Assembly (NCBI RefSeq): GCF_016907355.1
Contig: NZ_JAFBBW010000001.1
Location: 310,001 to 374,000 of the forward strand
DNA from: Agromyces aurantiacus
GTDB lineage: Bacteria > Actinomycetota > Actinomycetes > Actinomycetales > Microbacteriaceae
Direction: 5' to 3'
DNA: 64,000 nt
The translations under genes were made by a program, and so were the position numbers. The notes beneath the pieces were generated by a model that did no database searches, was not told the origin of the DNA, and saw nothing but the letters and a program-made list of their open reading frames with translations. The stretch's first letter is position 1. Each line of letters begins with the position of its first letter. Positions 35,845-45,458 of this stretch are shown here, piece by piece.

Positions 35845-37281
35845 TCAGGAGGCGGGGGCGCGGGCGGCCCACCAGGCGAGCAGGCGCTCGCGCGCGGCAT
35901 CCGGGCCGATGAGTCCCTCGTCGAGGCGCACGTCGAGGAGGAACTTGTACGCCTCGCCGACGACCGGCCCCGGCCGGATGCCGAGCGCGGCCATGATCTG
36001 CTGCCCGTCGAGCTCGGGGCGCACCGCCGCGATCTCCTCCTCCTCGGCGAGCTTCGCGATCCGCTCCTCGAGGTCGTCGTACGCGAAGCCGAGCCGGTCG
36101 GCCTTGCGGCGGTTGCGGGTCGTGACATCCGCCCGCGTGAGGATGTGGAGCCGCTCGAGCTGGTCGCCCGCGTCGCGCACGTAGCGGCGCACGGCCGAAT
36201 CGGTCCACGCGGCATCCGTGTACCCGAAGAACCGCAGGTGCAGCTCGATGAGGCGCGACACGGCATTGATGGTGTCGTTGTCGAACCGCAGCGCGCGCAG
36301 CCGCTTCTTCGCGAGCTTCGCGCCGACCATGTCGTGGTGGTGGAACGACACCGCGCCACCCGGTTCGAGCCGGCGCGTCGCGGGCTTGCCGATGTCGTGC
36401 AGCAGCGCCGCGAGCCGCACCACGAGGTCGGGCGACTCGAGGTTGCCGCGCGAGACCTCGTAGTCGATCGCCTGGTCGAGGACCGTGAGCGAATGCTCGT
36501 AGACGTCCTTGTGGTGGTGGTGCTCGTCGATCTCGAGCTTGAGTGCGGGGATCTCGGGCAGCACGCGCGCGGCGATGCCGCTGTCGACGAGCAGCCGGAT
36601 GCCGTGGCGCGGCGCCGCGGTCGTGAGCAGCTTCGAGAGCTCGTCACGCACGCGTTCGGCCGAGATGCGGTCGATCTCAGGCGCGAGCGCGGACATCGCC
36701 GCGAGGGTGGCGGCCTCGACCTCGAACCCGAGCTGCGAGGAGAAGCGGGCGGCGCGCATCATCCGCAGGGGGTCGTCGCCGAACGAGACCTCGGGCTTCG
36801 ACGGCGTGCGCAGGACCCGCGCGATGAGGTCCTCGACGCCGCCCGACGGGTCGACGAGCTCGAGGCGCGGCAACCGCAGTGCGAGCGCGTTCACGGTGAA
36901 GTCGCGGCGCTCGAGGTCGTCGACGAGCGAGGTGCCGAACGCGACCTCGGGCTTGCGCGACGAGCCGTCGTACACGTCGGCGCGGTACGTCGTGATCTCG
37001 ACCGTGTGGCCGTGGATGAGCGCGCCGATCGTGCCGAACGCGCGGCCGATGTCCCAGTGCGTCTCCGCGATCGGCTTCACGACCGCGAGGATCTCGTCGG
37101 GCGTGGCATCCGTCGTGAAGTCGAGGTCGTTGGTCTCGCGCCCGAGGAACGCGTCGCGGACCGGTCCGCCCACGAGCGAGATCTCGTACCCGGCGGCATC
37201 GAACGCCGCGGCGAGCGTCGCGACGGTCGGCGAGTCGGCCAGCTCCTTCAGTCGGGCCAGGGCCTCGGCGACGCTCTGCAT
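35845..37281 (-). CDS. cca: CCA tRNA nucleotidyltransferase
   Basis: A 478-residue enzyme that adds or repairs the 3' CCA of tRNAs. The class II nucleotidyltransferase head shows LVGGPVRDAFLGRETNDLDFTTDA (GG and DxD elements), followed by RRDFTVNALAL and the body, and a C-terminal HD domain (LLHDIGKPATR and HHHD). The tail is longer than in Bacillus enzymes, normal for actinobacteria. ATG start; transcribed divergently from the DUF6049-murJ pair. Confidence 0.95.
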   Translation of the reverse strand: MQSVAEALARLKELADSPTVATLAAAFDAAGYEISLVGGPVRDAFLGRETNDLDFTTDATPDEILAVVKPIAETHWDIGRAFGTIGALIHGHTVEITTYRADVYDGSSRKPEVAFGTSLVDDLERRDFTVNALALRLPRLELVDPSGGVEDLIARVLRTPSKPEVSFGDDPLRMMRAARFSSQLGFEVEAATLAAMSALAPEIDRISAERVRDELSKLLTTAAPRHGIRLLVDSGIAARVLPEIPALKLEIDEHHHHKDVYEHSLTVLDQAIDYEVSRGNLESPDLVVRLAALLHDIGKPATRRLEPGGAVSFHHHDMVGAKLAKKRLRALRFDNDTINAVSRLIELHLRFFGYTDAAWTDSAVRRYVRDAGDQLERLHILTRADVTTRNRRKADRLGFAYDDLEERIAKLAEEEEIAAVRPELDGQQIMAALGIRPGPVVGEAYKFLLDVRLDEGLIGPDAARERLLAWWAARAPAS

Positions 37282-37372
37282 TGCTCCATGTTAGGCAGGG
37301 GCGCGCCGCCGACCGGGTTTCCGAGGCTCGGATGGCACGTGCGCGCCCTGCTGGCTCGCCGATCGCACACCG

Positions 37373-37378
37373 TAGAAT
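37373..37378 (+). promoter_or_regulatory. -10 box (TAGAAT) of the DUF6049-murJ operon
   Basis: TAGAAT followed by seven bases and the ATG of the DUF6049 gene; no Shine-Dalgarno is visible, so initiation is probably leaderless. No clear -35 box. Confidence 0.55.
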
Positions 37379-37385
37379 CGCCTCC

Positions 37386-39677
37386 ATGCCGGACGAGTCG
37401 ACCTCCCATCGACGCGTCCGCCGACTCCTCGGGCTCGCCGCCGGCGCGGCGTCCGCCGCACTCGGCCTCTCCTGGTTCATCGCCCCGATCGCGGGCTCGC
37501 CTGGCGTGTTGGCCGCCGCGGCCGCCGAGTCGGTGGAGGGAGTCCGGCTCACCATCGCCCCCGCCGACGGCACGGCGATCGCCGCCGGCCAGCCGGTGCG
37601 GATCCAGGTCGAGATCGTCAACGGCACGGATGACGCGATCCGCGCCGGCACGCTGACGCTCGCGGTCGCGACCGACGGGCTCGACGATCGCGCCGAGGTC
37701 GACGCCTGGCTCGCCCCGGCCGACGGTGGCTCGAATCTCGGCACCGACGAGGTCGCCGAGCGCGCGACCGCATCGCTCGCGGCCGGTGCCGCGACGACGC
37801 TCGAGTTCACGATCCCCGCCGAGGCGACGAGCGCCGAGGACCCGGTGGTCGGCCTCGCGGCCGGCCTCGACGTCGACGGCGACGCGGTCTCGACCGCCAC
37901 GACGATCGTCGCGAACACGCGCGTGCCCGTCGAGACCCCGGCGGGCCTGGTGCTCGCCTTTCCGCTGACGGTGCCCCCGCTCGCGACCGGGCTGATCCCC
38001 GCCGACCGCCTCGAATCGTGGACGGCACCGAACGGCCTGCTCACGCGCCAGCTCGACGCGGTCTCCGGTGCCCCCGTCGCGGTCGGCATCGATCCTCGGG
38101 TGATCGCGTCGATCCGCGTGCTCGGCGACGCCGCGCCCGAGAGCGCCGTCGAGTGGCTCGCGCGGCTCGCGGCGATGCCGAACGAGGTCTTCCCGCTCGC
38201 GTACGCCGACGCCGATCTCGCCGCGCAGGCCCAGGTCGGGCTCGACGCGCCGCTCGAACCGCTCGGCTTCGAGGACGTGATCGACCCCGCCGACTTCCCG
38301 GCCGACGCGGGCGAGGAGCCGGTCGCGACCGACGGCGGCGCGACGCCGGCACCGGGCGGCACCCCCGACACCGCGGCGGTGCTCGACTGGGACTACACGC
38401 GCACCGACATCGCGTGGCCCGCCGACGAGACCGTCGCGACCGGCGACCTCGACTGGTTCGCGGAGGGCGGCCTGACCACCGCGATCCTCTCACCCGGCAA
38501 CGTCGAGGGCGGCGGCGACGACACGAACGCCGGAGCCCGGATCGAGGGCCGCACCGCCGTGGTCGCCGACGCGCGCGTCACCGACGCCCTGCGGGATGCG
38601 GCGGCCGCGTCATCCGACACCGCCTGGCGCGGCGCGACGGCCCGCTTGACGGCCGAGCTCGCGCTCGCCGGCCACGACGACGCGGTCACGCTGCTGGGCA
38701 CGTTCGCCCGGTCGGCGGGCCTGGAGGCCGATCGCGTCGAGGAGACGGTCGCGGCGCTCGCGCCGGGGCAGTGGGCGCGCCCGGCGACGCTCGCCGACGC
38801 CGTCGGGGCGCCCCCGACGTCGCGGACGCTCGCGTCGACCCCCGAGGACCGGCAGCGGATCGAGAACATCGACCGGATGCTGCAGGCCGAGCGCTCGGTC
38901 CAGGAGTTCTCCGACGTGCTCGCGGATCCTGCGCCGCTGACCTTCCCGACCCGGCGCGACCTGCTGGCGCTGCTCGACGTCGGCTGGTTCGACCAGCCCG
39001 AGGAGTGGACTTCGTCGGTGGGCACGTGGCTCGTGGACCGTCGAGCCGTGACGGATTCGGTCTCGATCGTGCCGACCAGCAGCGTGCTCGTCGTGGCGAG
39101 CGAGACGGGCATCCCGATCACCATCGAGAACGACCTGCCGTACCCGGTCGACGTCGTCGTCGAGGTGGCCCCGTCGAACGGCCGCCTGATCGTCGAGGAG
39201 ACCGTCGAAGCCACGGTCGAGGCCGAGAGCCGAAGCACCGTGCAGGTGCCCGTCGCCGCGGGCGTCGGCAGCGGCGAGGTGAACCTCGAGGTCTCGCTCA
39301 CCTCGCCCGACGGCACGCCCGTCGGCACGAGCGTGCGGATCCCCGCGAACGTGCAGGCCGACTGGGAGGGCCTCGGCGCGACCGTGCTCGCCGCGATCGC
39401 GGTCGCGGTGTTCGCGATCGGCCTGATCCGGGCCTTTCGCCGCCGCCGGCGCGACCGCACGGCCGAGACGACCGACACGGACGCGGCGGACACGTCGTCC
39501 CGGGCGGACGGTCCGGACGCGACGTCCCGCCCGGCCGAGCCGGAGTCGACCGGGCGCGACGCCCTCGACGAACAGGGCTCCCCGGTCGCGGCCACGAGCC
39601 CCGACGACGTCGTGACGAGCGACGGGCCCACCGGTGACGCCGTTCCCGCCCCCGAACCCCGAGGACCGATCGAATGA
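37386..39677 (+). CDS. DUF6049 family cell-envelope protein
   Basis: A 763-residue exported protein found upstream of murJ in actinobacteria. An N-terminal Arg-rich segment and hydrophobic stretch (about residues 15-45) act as signal or anchor; the bulk is extracytoplasmic, Asp/Glu/Ala-rich and low in Lys. One membrane helix near residue 665 (VLAAIAVAVFAIGLIRAF) is followed by a basic stop-transfer and an acidic cytoplasmic tail. The stop overlaps the murJ ATG (ATGA). Co-expression suggests a role in peptidoglycan precursor export or wall assembly, but function is not established. Confidence 0.82.
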   Translation: MPDESTSHRRVRRLLGLAAGAASAALGLSWFIAPIAGSPGVLAAAAAESVEGVRLTIAPADGTAIAAGQPVRIQVEIVNGTDDAIRAGTLTLAVATDGLDDRAEVDAWLAPADGGSNLGTDEVAERATASLAAGAATTLEFTIPAEATSAEDPVVGLAAGLDVDGDAVSTATTIVANTRVPVETPAGLVLAFPLTVPPLATGLIPADRLESWTAPNGLLTRQLDAVSGAPVAVGIDPRVIASIRVLGDAAPESAVEWLARLAAMPNEVFPLAYADADLAAQAQVGLDAPLEPLGFEDVIDPADFPADAGEEPVATDGGATPAPGGTPDTAAVLDWDYTRTDIAWPADETVATGDLDWFAEGGLTTAILSPGNVEGGGDDTNAGARIEGRTAVVADARVTDALRDAAAASSDTAWRGATARLTAELALAGHDDAVTLLGTFARSAGLEADRVEETVAALAPGQWARPATLADAVGAPPTSRTLASTPEDRQRIENIDRMLQAERSVQEFSDVLADPAPLTFPTRRDLLALLDVGWFDQPEEWTSSVGTWLVDRRAVTDSVSIVPTSSVLVVASETGIPITIENDLPYPVDVVVEVAPSNGRLIVEETVEATVEAESRSTVQVPVAAGVGSGEVNLEVSLTSPDGTPVGTSVRIPANVQADWEGLGATVLAAIAVAVFAIGLIRAFRRRRRDRTAETTDTDAADTSSRADGPDATSRPAEPESTGRDALDEQGSPVAATSPDDVVTSDGPTGDAVPAPEPRGPIE

Positions 39678-41296
39678 CTGACCGCATCGCCCGCGCGAGC
39701 CTGTTCCTCGCGTCGGGCACGATCGTCTCGCGCATCCTCGGTTTCCTGAAGGCGATCGTGCTGGCGGCGACGATCGGCGTCGTCGGCTCGGCGAGCGCCG
39801 ACGCGTTCGCCGTGGCGAACGGCCTGCCGAACACCGTCTACGTGATCGTGGCGGGCGGCGTGCTCAGCGCCGTGCTCGTCCCCCAGATCGTGCGGGCGGC
39901 GACGCATGAGGACGGCGGCGCCGCCTACATCAACAAGCTCGTCACGCTCGCGCTCGTGGTGATCGGCGCGGCGACGCTCGTCGCGACCGCGCTCGCGCCC
40001 CTGCTGGCCTGGATCTACGGCGGCAACTTCCCGCCCGACACGCTCGCCCTCGCGACGGCGTTCGCGTTCTGGTGCCTGCCGCAGATCTTCTTCTACGGCC
40101 TCTACACGCTGCTCGGCGAGGTGCTCAATGCGCGCCGCAGCTTCGGCCCGTTCACGTGGGTGCCCGTGCTGAACAACGTCGTCGCGCTCCTCGGCCTCGT
40201 CGCGTTCGGCGTGCTGTTCGGCTTCGACCCCACCGGCAGCCGCACGGCCGACGAGTGGACCCCCGGCATGATCGCCCTGCTCGCGGGCTCCGCGACGCTC
40301 GGCATCGTGGCCCAGGCCGTGGTGCTGTTCTGGTTCTGGGGCCGCATCGGCCTGCGTTACCGCCCCGACTTCCGCTGGCGGGGGGTCGGGCTCCGCTCGG
40401 CAGGGCGCATGGCCGGCTGGACGTTCGGGATGCTGCTGCTCACCACGCTCGCGGGCATCGTGCAGACGCGCGTGGTGAGCGAGGCGTCCGGCTACGGCGC
40501 CTCGGTGGCCGCGACGGATGCCGCGTGGCTCATCTTCATGCTGCCGCACTCGGTGATCACCGTCTCGATCGCGACCGCGTACTTCACGCGCATGAGCGAG
40601 CACGCGCGCGACGGCCTGCTCGACCGCGTCCGGCAGGATCTCTCGGGCGCGGTCCGCGGTGTGGGCCTGATCCTCACGCTCGCCTCCGCCGTGCTGGTGG
40701 TGGTCGCGTACCCGTTCGCGGCGGTGTTCCAGCCGGGGAACTTCACGAGCGTCTCGGCGCTCGGCAACGTCATCGCCGCCTTCGCGCTCGGCCTTGTCGC
40801 CTTCAGCGTGCTCTTCGTGGTGCAGCGCACGTTCTACGCGCTCGGCGACACGCGCACGCCGTTCCTGTTCACGCTCGTGCAGGTCATCGTGTTCTCCATC
40901 GCCGCGCTCGCGTGCCTGCTGTTCCTGCCGCGCGAGTGGATCGCGGTGGGCGTGGCGCTCTCGACGACCGTCGCCGTCGTCATCCAGCTGGGGCTGGCCG
41001 TCGCCCTACTGCGGCCGAAGCTCGGCACCCTCGACGGCCGTCGCGTGGTCGTGAGCCTCGCGCGCGACCTCGGCGCCGTCATCGTGCCCGTCGCCGCCGG
41101 CTTCGCGACGCTCTGGGCGTTCGGCGGGTTCCGTGAAGGCGGGTTCGCGATCGCCGACCGCTGGAGCGCGATCGTCGTCATGGCGATCGTCGGCTCGGTC
41201 ATGGCGCTGCTGTACGGGGGCATCCTCTGGCTGCTGCGCTCCCCGGAGCTGCGCGGGTTCGTCGCCCCGGCGCTGGAGCGCCTGCGCCGCCGCTGA
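39674..41296 (+). CDS. murJ: Lipid II flippase MurJ
   Basis: A 540-residue MOP-superfamily exporter with 14 or so membrane helices, moving lipid II across the membrane. The N-terminal ASLFLASGTIVSRILGFLKAIVLA and the conserved FYALGDTRTPF in the second half are diagnostic. It lacks the C-terminal pseudokinase and extracellular domains of the mycobacterial MviN fusion. Coupled to the DUF6049 gene upstream. Confidence 0.93.
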   Translation: MTDRIARASLFLASGTIVSRILGFLKAIVLAATIGVVGSASADAFAVANGLPNTVYVIVAGGVLSAVLVPQIVRAATHEDGGAAYINKLVTLALVVIGAATLVATALAPLLAWIYGGNFPPDTLALATAFAFWCLPQIFFYGLYTLLGEVLNARRSFGPFTWVPVLNNVVALLGLVAFGVLFGFDPTGSRTADEWTPGMIALLAGSATLGIVAQAVVLFWFWGRIGLRYRPDFRWRGVGLRSAGRMAGWTFGMLLLTTLAGIVQTRVVSEASGYGASVAATDAAWLIFMLPHSVITVSIATAYFTRMSEHARDGLLDRVRQDLSGAVRGVGLILTLASAVLVVVAYPFAAVFQPGNFTSVSALGNVIAAFALGLVAFSVLFVVQRTFYALGDTRTPFLFTLVQVIVFSIAALACLLFLPREWIAVGVALSTTVAVVIQLGLAVALLRPKLGTLDGRRVVVSLARDLGAVIVPVAAGFATLWAFGGFREGGFAIADRWSAIVVMAIVGSVMALLYGGILWLLRSPELRGFVAPALERLRRR

Positions 41297-41393
41297 CCCG
41301 TCCGGATGACGCGCCGCAGCGCCATCCGCTCATCGCCGACCCGGCATCCTGTGACCCGCCTGCACGCCCCGGCCGCCCGGAATAGCCGCCGCC

Positions 41394-41399
41394 TAGACT
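41394..41399 (+). promoter_or_regulatory. -10 box (TAGACT) upstream of trxB
   Basis: TAGACT lies about 70 bp upstream of the trxB start, leaving a ~60-nt leader with AGGAG at its end. No strong -35 box is seen; no GGGAAT-type SigR signature was recognised by eye. Confidence 0.4.
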
Positions 41400-41467
41400 G
41401 TGTTCACCATGGCGTGGCATCCGGTAGTCGGGATGCCGCGGGCATCGCAGGAACGACAGGAGCGGCT

Positions 41468-42475
41468 TTGCGCGACATCATCATCATCGGATCGGGGCCG
41501 GCGGGCTTCACCGCCGCCATCTACGCGGCCCGCGCCGAGCTGAAGCCGATGCTCATCGCGAGCTCCGTCGAGATCGGCGGCGAGCTGATGAACACGACCG
41601 AGGTCGAGAACTTCCCCGGCTTCCCCGAGGGCATCATGGGCCCCGACCTGATGGGCAAGATGCAGGCCCAGGCCGAGCGGTTCGGCACCGAGGTCGTCTA
41701 CGACGACGTCGTCGAGCTCGACCTCGAGGGACCGGTCAAGCGCGTGAAGCTCGGCAACGGCGACCTGCACGAGGCGAAGGCGCTGATCTTCGCGACGGGC
41801 TCCGCCTACCGCAAGCTCGGGCTGCCCGAGGAGGAGCGCCTCTCGGGGCACGGCCTGTCGTGGTGCGCGACGTGCGACGGCTTCTTCTTCCGGGAGAAGA
41901 CCATCGCCGTCGTCGGCGGCGGCGACTCCGCGATGGAGGAGGCGACCTTCCTCACTCGCTTCGCCGACAAGGTCTACGTGATCCACCGCCGCGACTCGCT
42001 CAAGGCGTCGAAGATCATGCAGCAGCGCGCGTTCGACAACCCGAAGATCGAGTTCGTCTGGAACTCCGCGGTCGAGGCGATCCACGGCGACACCGCCGTG
42101 ACCGGTGTCACGCTCCGCGATACCGTGACGGGTGACGTGCGCGGCCTCGACCTCGACGGCCTGTTCGTCGCGATCGGCAACGACCCTCGCACGCACCTCG
42201 TGCACGGCAAGCTCGACCTCACCCCCGAGGGCACCATCGCGGTGCAGGGCCGCTCGTCGCGGACCTCGGTGGTGGGCGTGTTCGCCGCGGGCGACGTGAT
42301 CGACCCGACGTACCGCCAGGCCGTGACCGCGGCCGGCTCGGGCACGGTCGCCGCGCTCGACGCCGAGCACTACCTCGCCGCCCTCGACGACACGTCCTCG
42401 CCCGAGGAGGCCGAATCAGAGGCCGAGGCCCTCGACGAGGCCGTCGCGGTCGACCGGCTGGCCGAGGTCAACTGA
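41468..42475 (+). CDS. trxB: Thioredoxin-disulfide reductase
   Basis: A 335-residue FAD enzyme that reduces thioredoxin with NADPH. FAD motif IIIGSGPAGFTAAIYAAR at the N-terminus, redox motif WCATCDGFF near residue 135, NADPH motif VVGGGDSAMEEA and C-terminal VFAAGDV. The TTG start is chosen since AGGAG lies five bases upstream and the FAD strand begins at once; the frame extends upstream to 41306 without support. The last ~25 residues are an unusually acidic tail. trxA follows by 77 nt. Confidence 0.93.
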   Translation: MRDIIIIGSGPAGFTAAIYAARAELKPMLIASSVEIGGELMNTTEVENFPGFPEGIMGPDLMGKMQAQAERFGTEVVYDDVVELDLEGPVKRVKLGNGDLHEAKALIFATGSAYRKLGLPEEERLSGHGLSWCATCDGFFFREKTIAVVGGGDSAMEEATFLTRFADKVYVIHRRDSLKASKIMQQRAFDNPKIEFVWNSAVEAIHGDTAVTGVTLRDTVTGDVRGLDLDGLFVAIGNDPRTHLVHGKLDLTPEGTIAVQGRSSRTSVVGVFAAGDVIDPTYRQAVTAAGSGTVAALDAEHYLAALDDTSSPEEAESEAEALDEAVAVDRLAEVN

Positions 42476-42552
42476 CCCGACGCCGTTCGGCCCGCCGCGC
42501 GGCATCCGTGAGCCGGGTCGAGCCCGATGAACTTCACCGATAGGAGAAACCC

Positions 42553-42876
42553 ATGACTGCACGCGCAGTGACCGAGGCCACCTGGGAGCAGGAGGTCCTG
42601 AACAACGAGAAGGCCGTGCTGGTCGACTTCTGGGCCGAGTGGTGCGGCCCGTGTCGCGCGGTGAGCCCGATCCTCGACCAGATCGCGACCGAGCACTCCG
42701 ACAAGCTCGACATCGTCAAGCTCAACGTCGACGAGAACCCCGGCCTGGCGATGAAGTACCAGATCACCGCCATCCCCGCGTTCAAGGTGTTCGAGAAGGG
42801 CGAGGTCGTGAAGACGGTCATCGGCGCCAAGCCGAAGCCCGCCCTCGAGGCCGACCTCGCCGCCTACATCGCGTAG
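42553..42876 (+). CDS. trxA: Thioredoxin
   Basis: A 107-residue thioredoxin with the active site WCGPC (about residues 32-36) and the cis-proline segment AIPAFKVF. AGGAG precedes the ATG. It pairs with trxB upstream to form a complete reducing system and ends before a strong hairpin. Confidence 0.97.
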   Translation: MTARAVTEATWEQEVLNNEKAVLVDFWAEWCGPCRAVSPILDQIATEHSDKLDIVKLNVDENPGLAMKYQITAIPAFKVFEKGEVVKTVIGAKPKPALEADLAAYIA

Positions 42877-42897
42877 TCGGCCGCCTCGCAACGCATC

Positions 42898-42929
42898 GAG
42901 ACCCGCCCGGCAGAAGCCGGGCGGGTCTC
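42898..42929. terminator. Terminator hairpin after trxA
   Basis: A 14-bp perfect stem (GAGACCCGCCCGGC with its complement) and AGAA loop, 21 bp after the trxA stop, with a TCT end but no long T run. Confidence 0.85.
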
Positions 42930-42993
42930 TCGCATATCCGGGCCGCGGAGTGGGATCGCGGGCCCCGCGCCGCCGCTTCCCCGATGCGATTCG

Positions 42994-43062
42994 CGAGCGC
43001 GTGCAGATCCGACCGGTGCGAGCAGATCCGCGCTCGCGCTCGGCGGATGTACACGCACTCGG
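42994..43062 (-). repeat. 69-bp imperfect-palindrome repeat, copy 3
   Basis: Third copy, inverted relative to copy 1, in the gap between the trxA terminator and the aminotransferase promoter. On the minus strand it starts CCGAGTGCGTGTACATCCG; the far end is the inverted partner CGAGCGCGTGCAGATCCG. Confidence 0.7.
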
Positions 43063-43100
43063 CGTCGGGCACCCCGCGTCATCCGCTCTCGCACGATGAC

Positions 43101-43106
43101 TACCAT
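43101..43106 (+). promoter_or_regulatory. -10 box (TACCAT) of the aminotransferase-ddl unit
   Basis: TACCAT lies 29 bp before the GTG start of the aminotransferase gene. It is the only good -10 match in the gap after the trxA terminator. Confidence 0.45.
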
Positions 43107-43135
43107 GAGAACCCTGAGCAGAACGGACCGCAGCA

Positions 43136-44455
43136 GTGACCTCTGACGTGCCCCAGCGCACCGGCAACAACCTCGACCCCTGGTACGCGAACTACGCCGA
43201 GCGAGCCGCCGGCTTCGCCGCATCCGAGGTCCGAGCCCTGTTCGCCGTCGCGTCGCGGCCCGAGGTCGTCTCGCTCGCGGGCGGCATGCCCTTCGTGTCG
43301 GCGCTGCCGCAGGAGCTCATCACCTCGGCGTTCGAGCGGGTCATGCGCGAACAGGGCCCGGTGGCCCTCCAGTACGGCTCCGGCCAGGGCATCCCGTCGC
43401 TGCGCGAGCACATCCTCGACGTCATGTCGCTCGAGGGCATCCGCGCGTCCGTCGACAACGTCGTGACCTCGACCGGCTCGCAGCAGGCGCTCGACTTCGT
43501 CGCGAAGCTCTTCCTCGACCCGGGCGACGTCGTGCTCGCCGAGGCGCCGTCGTACGTGGGCGCCATGGGCGTGTTCCGCTCGTACCAGGCGTCGGTCGTG
43601 CACGTCGCGATGGACGACGACGGGCTGATCCCCGAGGCGCTCCGCCAGACCATCGCGCACCTCCGCGGGCAGGGCCGGCGCATCAAGTTCCTCTACACCA
43701 TCCCGAACTTCCACAATCCGGCCGGTGTGACGCTCTCCGCGTCCCGGCGGCCCGAGATCCTCGAGATCTGCCGGTCGAACGAGATCCTGGTGCTCGAGGA
43801 CAACCCCTACGGCCTGCTGCACTTCGACGAGCCTGCGCCCGACGCGCTGCGTTCGATGGACCCCGAGGGCGTGATCTACCTGGGGTCGTTCTCGAAGACG
43901 CTCGCTCCCGGGTTCCGAGTGGGCTGGGCGCTCGCGCCCCATGCCATCCGCGAGAAGCTCATCCTCGCCGCGGAGTCCGCGATCCTCTCGCCGTCCTCCT
44001 TCAGCCAGCTCGTGGTCTCCGAGTACCTCTCGCAGGCCGACTGGCGGGGGCAGATCGACGCGTTCCGCGGGGTCTACCGCGAACGCAAGGACGCGATGAT
44101 CGAAGCGCTGGGGGAGTACCTGCCGCAGCTGTCGTGGACCAACCCGAACGGCGGGTTCTACGTGTGGGTCACGCTGCCCGACGTGCTGGACTCCAAGCAG
44201 ATGCTGCCGCGCGCGGTGCGCGAGCTCGTCGCCTATACGCCCGGCACGGCGTTCTTCGCCGACGGACGCGGTCGACACGCCATGCGACTGTCGTTCTGCT
44301 ATCCGACGCCCGACGCGATCCGCCTCGGCATCCGCCGGCTCGCCACCGTGGTCAATGGCGAGCTCGACCTGCTCGACACCTTCGCCGGAACGGGATCCCT
44401 GCAGTCGCCCGAGCGACCCGGGATCGAAGCGGCACCCCCCACCGATCTCAAGTAG
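43136..44455 (+). CDS. PLP-dependent aminotransferase (2-aminoadipate/MocR-type catalytic domain)
   Basis: A 439-residue fold-type I aminotransferase without the N-terminal GntR DNA-binding domain of MocR regulators. SLAGGMPF near residue 50, IPNFHNPAGV, the Asp of VLEDNPYG and the PLP lysine in LGSFSKTLAPGFRVGW are intact. It resembles the 2-aminoadipate/aromatic transaminase group (LysN/KynAT-like). Position between trxA and ddl is conserved in related actinobacteria; the substrate is unknown. A D-amino-acid or precursor role next to ddl is possible but unproven. Confidence 0.85.
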   Translation: MTSDVPQRTGNNLDPWYANYAERAAGFAASEVRALFAVASRPEVVSLAGGMPFVSALPQELITSAFERVMREQGPVALQYGSGQGIPSLREHILDVMSLEGIRASVDNVVTSTGSQQALDFVAKLFLDPGDVVLAEAPSYVGAMGVFRSYQASVVHVAMDDDGLIPEALRQTIAHLRGQGRRIKFLYTIPNFHNPAGVTLSASRRPEILEICRSNEILVLEDNPYGLLHFDEPAPDALRSMDPEGVIYLGSFSKTLAPGFRVGWALAPHAIREKLILAAESAILSPSSFSQLVVSEYLSQADWRGQIDAFRGVYRERKDAMIEALGEYLPQLSWTNPNGGFYVWVTLPDVLDSKQMLPRAVRELVAYTPGTAFFADGRGRHAMRLSFCYPTPDAIRLGIRRLATVVNGELDLLDTFAGTGSLQSPERPGIEAAPPTDLK

Positions 44456-44457
44456 TC

Positions 44458-45435
44458 ATGGAGAAACCCCTGATCATGAGCGAATCCACTGGCCTGTTCG
44501 TCGTCGTGCTCGCGGGCGGGATCTCGCATGAGCGGGATGTCTCGCTGCGCTCCGGACGACGCGTGGCCGACGCGCTGGCCCAGGCGGGGCACCGCGTGGA
44601 GCTGCTCGATCCCGACGCCGGCCTGCTGCCGTACCTCGCCGAACGACGCCCCGACGTCGTGTTCCCCGCGTTGCACGGGTCGAGCGGGGAGGACGGCTCG
44701 CTGCTCGAGCTGCTCGCGGCCCTCCGGGTGCCGACCGTGGGCTCGACCGGAGCGGCCGCGCGACGTGCCTGGTCGAAGCCGATCGCCACGTCGCTCGTGG
44801 CGGAAGCCGGCGTCGCGGTGCCCGAGTCGATCGTGCTCTCGCACGAGGCGTTCCGCGAGCTCGGCGCCGCGAGCGTGCTGCGCGTCGTGCGCGACGCACT
44901 CGACGGCGACCTCGTGGTGAAGCCCGCATCGGGCGGGTCCGCGCAGGGCGTGACCATCGTGGAGGACCCGACGGAGCTGCCTCGCGCGATGGTCGACGCG
45001 TTCACCTACGATGACGTCGCGGTCGTCGAGCGGCGCGTGGTCGGCACGGAACTCGCGATCGCTGTCGTCGAGGATGATGGCGCGCCGCGAGCGCTCACGG
45101 CGGTCGAGATCGTGCCGTCGACCGGGGTGTACTCGTTCCAGGAACGCTACAACGCGGGGGAGACCACGTTCTTCGCACCCTGCCGGCTCGACGCGGACTC
45201 GGTCGCCCGCGCGACGGAGGCCGCGCTGCTCGCACACCGGACTCTCGGACTGCGCGACCTCTCCCGCGTCGACCTCATCGTCGACGACGCCGGAACGCCG
45301 TGGTTCCTCGAGGCCAATGTCCTTCCCGGGCTGACCGAGACCTCGCTCGTCCCGCTCGCGATCGAGGCGTCCGAGACGGATGCCGCGAGCGTGTACGACG
45401 CGCTCGTCCGCGCTGCGATCTCCCGCACCCGCTGA
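44458..45435 (+). CDS. ddl: D-alanine--D-alanine ligase family ATP-grasp protein
   Basis: A 325-residue (or 319 if the ATG at 44476 is used) ATP-grasp ligase. Family motifs: AGGISHERDVSLRSG (ligand-binding loop, normally GG-x-S-x-E), FPALHGSSGEDGSLLELL, VVKPASGGSAQGV and the metal site EANVLPGLTETS. It would join two D-Ala for peptidoglycan. It is shorter than typical Ddl and lies outside a mur cluster, so it may be a second ligase or a related dipeptide ligase. It starts 2 nt after the aminotransferase stop. Confidence 0.75.
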   Translation: MEKPLIMSESTGLFVVVLAGGISHERDVSLRSGRRVADALAQAGHRVELLDPDAGLLPYLAERRPDVVFPALHGSSGEDGSLLELLAALRVPTVGSTGAAARRAWSKPIATSLVAEAGVAVPESIVLSHEAFRELGAASVLRVVRDALDGDLVVKPASGGSAQGVTIVEDPTELPRAMVDAFTYDDVAVVERRVVGTELAIAVVEDDGAPRALTAVEIVPSTGVYSFQERYNAGETTFFAPCRLDADSVARATEAALLAHRTLGLRDLSRVDLIVDDAGTPWFLEANVLPGLTETSLVPLAIEASETDAASVYDALVRAAISRTR

Positions 45436-45458
45436 CGAGCGCGCGGGATCTCAGCGGG

